A stretch of DNA of 15,660 bases from Rhodothermia bacterium (lineage in GTDB: Bacteria > Bacteroidota > Rhodothermia > Balneolales > Natronogracilivirgulaceae): NCBI GenBank assembly GCA_007122185.1, contig SKUI01000248.1, forward strand, positions 1-15,660, read 5' to 3'. The notes beneath the pieces were generated by a model that was not told the origin of the DNA, did not search any database, and saw only the letters and a list, made by a program, of their open reading frames with translations. How positions within the stretch are numbered: the stretch's first letter is position 1; the number at the start of each line of letters is the position of its first letter. Of this stretch, positions 13,901 through 15,660 are shown piece by piece. The translations under genes and the position numbers were made by a program.

Positions 13901-15660
13901 AGGTCAGAGCCATTGATTCTTGAGGGAAACACATCCACAATGATACGTCCGTACCATTCACTCGGATTGCGGCCGTGCCAGTTGATATCATAAGCCATGT
14001 TCCATTCTGAGTCGGGGAGCGCGGTGTTTTCCATGATGGTGCTCATGTCAAAACCGGATGAGCTGCCCCTCATGAGAATGTGCGGCCAATCTCCCCGGAG
14101 ATTGACGGATCCCCTGCCATCCAGGTAATCCGCACCCTGATAGTAGCCGAATTCATGCGTAATGATCCGTTCTGCGTAAACCAGATCCAGGTGCATGTCC
14201 GGTATGTGGAATCCCGCAAGGCGGGATTCAAAGAGGTCCACGTCCAGGGATATGCGCGTTGATCCATTCAGCAGATTTTCTGCAATAAGGATCATTTCGG
14301 TATTCACTTGTCCGGGAATTGATTCGAACCCTTTCCAGGCGGCGGGGTTTATGTCATTTCCGTAGAGGGAAAGCTCCAGTGCCAGCGGAGGTGCCAGGTC
14401 CAGGGTGCCTCCGGCTTTCAATGACCCTTCAGGCAGCTCCATATCAAGGTCGACGTACAGGGTGTCGGTATTCCCGCGGACGCTCCCGATGGTTGATACC
14501 GCCTGCCAGTCGCGGAAGGGTATATCCGTGATTTTGGGGATGAATTCGGCGAGATCGGAATCATGCAGCTGGATGTCTCTGAAATCCATCTTGTATATCA
14601 GGTTTGCCGGATCGTAGAAATTTTCAAGGCTGGCGTCGAAACGGAACCCGGTATCTCCGGCATGGAGGCCGGCATTCCGAATGATCATCTCCGTGTCGGA
14701 GCCTGATGCGTCGAACGACGTGACAAGCCCTGGCAACCCGGGTGGAAGGTTCGCGCCGGTAAATGCAAGCTCTTCAGGGGCGAGAAATGCTTCCAGCAGA
14801 TTGACGGACCAGCTTGCTTCGCGGAATTGTCGGGTTAGCTCTGCATTAAACAGGTTGATACCATCGAATTCCATGTTCCAGTCCAGATGGGAACTGCCCA
14901 GACGCATTCTCATCACATTGAACTCAAGATATCTGCTGTCATTGTAAATCTGGCCGGAGAGCGTGAATTCGCGGTGATCAAGGTCCTCAAGCAGCACAGT
15001 GAGATAGGAGATATCCAGATAGCGCTGCTCTCTTGATATTTCAAGGAACATTTCGGTATGAATCTGTTCCACACGGAAGGGTTCGGACAGATAACGGCTC
15101 TGTGTGCCATTTGGAAGGTTTTCCAGATGGAGCGTTCCATTTTCTACCTGAACGAAGGGGGCGAAGATTTCAAGGCTTCGGAATGGTCGGGTGAACGAGA
15201 CGCGTTGGGAGGTGTCCTGTCGCGATTCGGGCTTGCGTTGGTCCGGGATCCGGTTGAATACATTGGCAAGCGTATAGCCCCCCTGCTCGTCTGTACGCAG
15301 ATAGGCCGTCGGATTTTGAAGTGCCAGGTCATTGATGACCAGACTGCTCCGCAGGAGGGCGAACAGGTCGACCTGAAGACGGAGATTGTCCACAGTCACA
15401 ATGGTACGGTCTTCATGCTCAAGGACAACATCACGGAGTTCCATTTGCAGTGGCAGAAAGCCTCCTATCTCGCCGATGTGAAGCGTACCCTCGAAATTAT
15501 TGTTAAACCACGTTTCGGCACGTTCGGTCAGGTAGTCCCTGGCCGGCTCTGTCTGGAGCATCAGGAAGATACCTCCGGCAAACAAGATGACGGTTGCCAG
15601 CAGGACCAGGATGCTGCTCCAGAATATGCGCCAGGTGATATAGAGGAAACGGTAGAACAA
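10933..15660 (-). CDS. tamB: TamB-like translocation/assembly module protein (DUF490), 5' end at window edge
   Basis: The frame is open to the right edge and encodes at least 1575 residues. The first codon in the window is TTG, so the true start may lie just beyond. The N-terminus has one signal anchor (about residues 13-34) followed by AsmA-like sequence ('TWFNNNFEGTLHIGEIGGF'). A very long beta-rich middle is typical of the hydrophobic groove that spans the periplasm. The C-terminal part is TamB/DUF490, with 'NSEEQKLIQATSLLFTGGF' and a final block around 1475-1510 (VEVFHRKDP, 'GLGLEAQFRF'). TamB proteins bridge inner and outer membrane and are implicated in phospholipid transport and outer-membrane protein assembly. 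E. coli TamB has 1259 residues, so this is a long version. It ends in an unusual acidic tail (about 1528-1575). rnr and the barrel protein follow on the same strand. Confidence 0.92.
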   Translation of the reverse strand: MFYRFLYITWRIFWSSILVLLATVILFAGGIFLMLQTEPARDYLTERAETWFNNNFEGTLHIGEIGGFLPLQMELRDVVLEHEDRTIVTVDNLRLQVDLFALLRSSLVINDLALQNPTAYLRTDEQGGYTLANVFNRIPDQRKPESRQDTSQRVSFTRPFRSLEIFAPFVQVENGTLHLENLPNGTQSRYLSEPFRVEQIHTEMFLEISREQRYLDISYLTVLLEDLDHREFTLSGQIYNDSRYLEFNVMRMRLGSSHLDWNMEFDGINLFNAELTRQFREASWSVNLLEAFLAPEELAFTGANLPPGLPGLVTSFDASGSDTEMIIRNAGLHAGDTGFRFDASLENFYDPANLIYKMDFRDIQLHDSDLAEFIPKITDIPFRDWQAVSTIGSVRGNTDTLYVDLDMELPEGSLKAGGTLDLAPPLALELSLYGNDINPAAWKGFESIPGQVNTEMILIAENLLNGSTRISLDVDLFESRLAGFHIPDMHLDLVYAERIITHEFGYYQGADYLDGRGSVNLRGDWPHILMRGSSSGFDMSTIMENTALPDSEWNMAYDINWHGRNPSEWYGRIIVDVFPSRINGSDLGSHQLYLDVNHPESTTRSVRLTSSVADLVMEGDILLPSIPPLFRQWSDHFEQRIKEEILFQAEEMPVAYRASDKHLLKGDIFFEIKNLPLLRAYIPRFPEITSRLQLEMDVHADNEKLLIRSELQDDSTTWNGFSINRTDISLTAGFQTDLPLHETMELDLDLRVGQLHFMEQNVDSLSWILAFDSGEVTSRSRIAHFANEVRLAADITGRLGAEELFFGIESFMLGNQRYLWVTEGRPLFRYSRGGKLHVEDFLALSGNDRIFVDGTFSSDPEDSVQYRFDNVDLQRISDMIDGRVTFQGLLDGDFVTKNLAVNPLFHGNLTVDRLSLNNRVIGDMSLNSSYNATEDRFDTDLLVITDEQKYADYIERNNGTRQHLTASGWFRTPDVNEQVDSLYYFDINVKELDAWVLRHLMESIFESIEGRAIGSGYITGNFSDFDFHGDFEILESEVIPVFLEPLYYIDGRVSVNRHDGVIIHQLNARDAARGRGVVTGYYDFNDFQPEKFMDITLDMRNLRFLDNSDGPDVPFYGRVSGTGVVNISGSNISPFVRTIEPVTTTSQSRLSLPLVNQSVDEAQGRFIRFVKDFGEVDFRREVITDPAILRQIDRTFMEVFRMDLQFIAGPNSTVQLIFDPVTGEIVNAQGSGRVRITLEDEDLQIFGNFDISSGDYLFVGGDILTRRFILREGGTIRLEGDPTNALLDITAVYRSRPNIAPLLGAAADQTNRVPVELLLRITGPLDNIENDFYFEFPNAIDATQNATVLNVLNSEEQKLIQATSLLFTGGFISGALVGDTQTQELGTTLQARAGQVGISQLLSSQINTLLSHNLLNVDVDLNLLGFDQADLAIALRLFDDRLVLRREGEVGGEEANIGDLGATYRINPNLSVEVFHRKDPMLMSILGTQADVENVNGLGLEAQFRFNSWKEFGNRVWRNVTTVFGLLGGSESEPAGNSAAREDDESEDRTMTDTNGIFGIREVVPGNEPPLQESE

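Overview
The window most likely comes from a chromosome of the Bacteroidota/Rhodothermota/Balneolota group, with Balneolota-like bacteria as my best guess. Three things point there. One protein has the type IX secretion 'plug' (former DUF5103) domain, which is confined to that assemblage. One long outer-membrane protein fuses a metallopeptidase, a TolB-like propeller and a BamA-like barrel. Nearly all start codons lack a Shine-Dalgarno sequence, as is usual in this lineage. The gene content is core housekeeping and envelope biogenesis. I see no transposon, prophage, CRISPR array, rRNA or tRNA.

Layout, left to right. On the minus strand at 1-730 is a ptsN-like EIIA gene followed 23 bp later by folD, which is cut by the left edge. 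A 236-bp divergent intergenic region (731-966) separates them from a plus-strand run: ccmB (967-1635), the delta' clamp-loader gene holB (1645-2898), dapF (2958-3836) and a T9SS plug-like lipoprotein (3841-5136). Spacings in that run are 9, 59 and 4 bp. The run converges at 5137-5183 with a minus-strand block that fills the rest of the window. Read in its own direction, that block is tamB (15660 to 10933, its start at or beyond the right edge), rnr (10690 to 8504) and the 1080-residue peptidase/propeller/barrel protein (8426 to 5184).

The plus-strand block mixes cytochrome c maturation, replication, lysine/peptidoglycan precursor synthesis and a secretion component, so it is probably a run of convenience, not one pathway. 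The minus-strand block has a stronger functional theme. TamB is a periplasm-spanning lipid/OMP-assembly protein, and the 1080-residue protein ends in a BamA/TamA-like barrel. The two could be partners, although rnr lies between them.

The least ordinary stretches are two. The first is the 242-bp gap between tamB and rnr, which carries a 14-bp minisatellite of eight exact-length units plus degenerate ends, enclosed by a perfect 10-bp inverted repeat. The second is the metallopeptidase-propeller-barrel fusion. No stretch longer than 300 bp lacks a gene.
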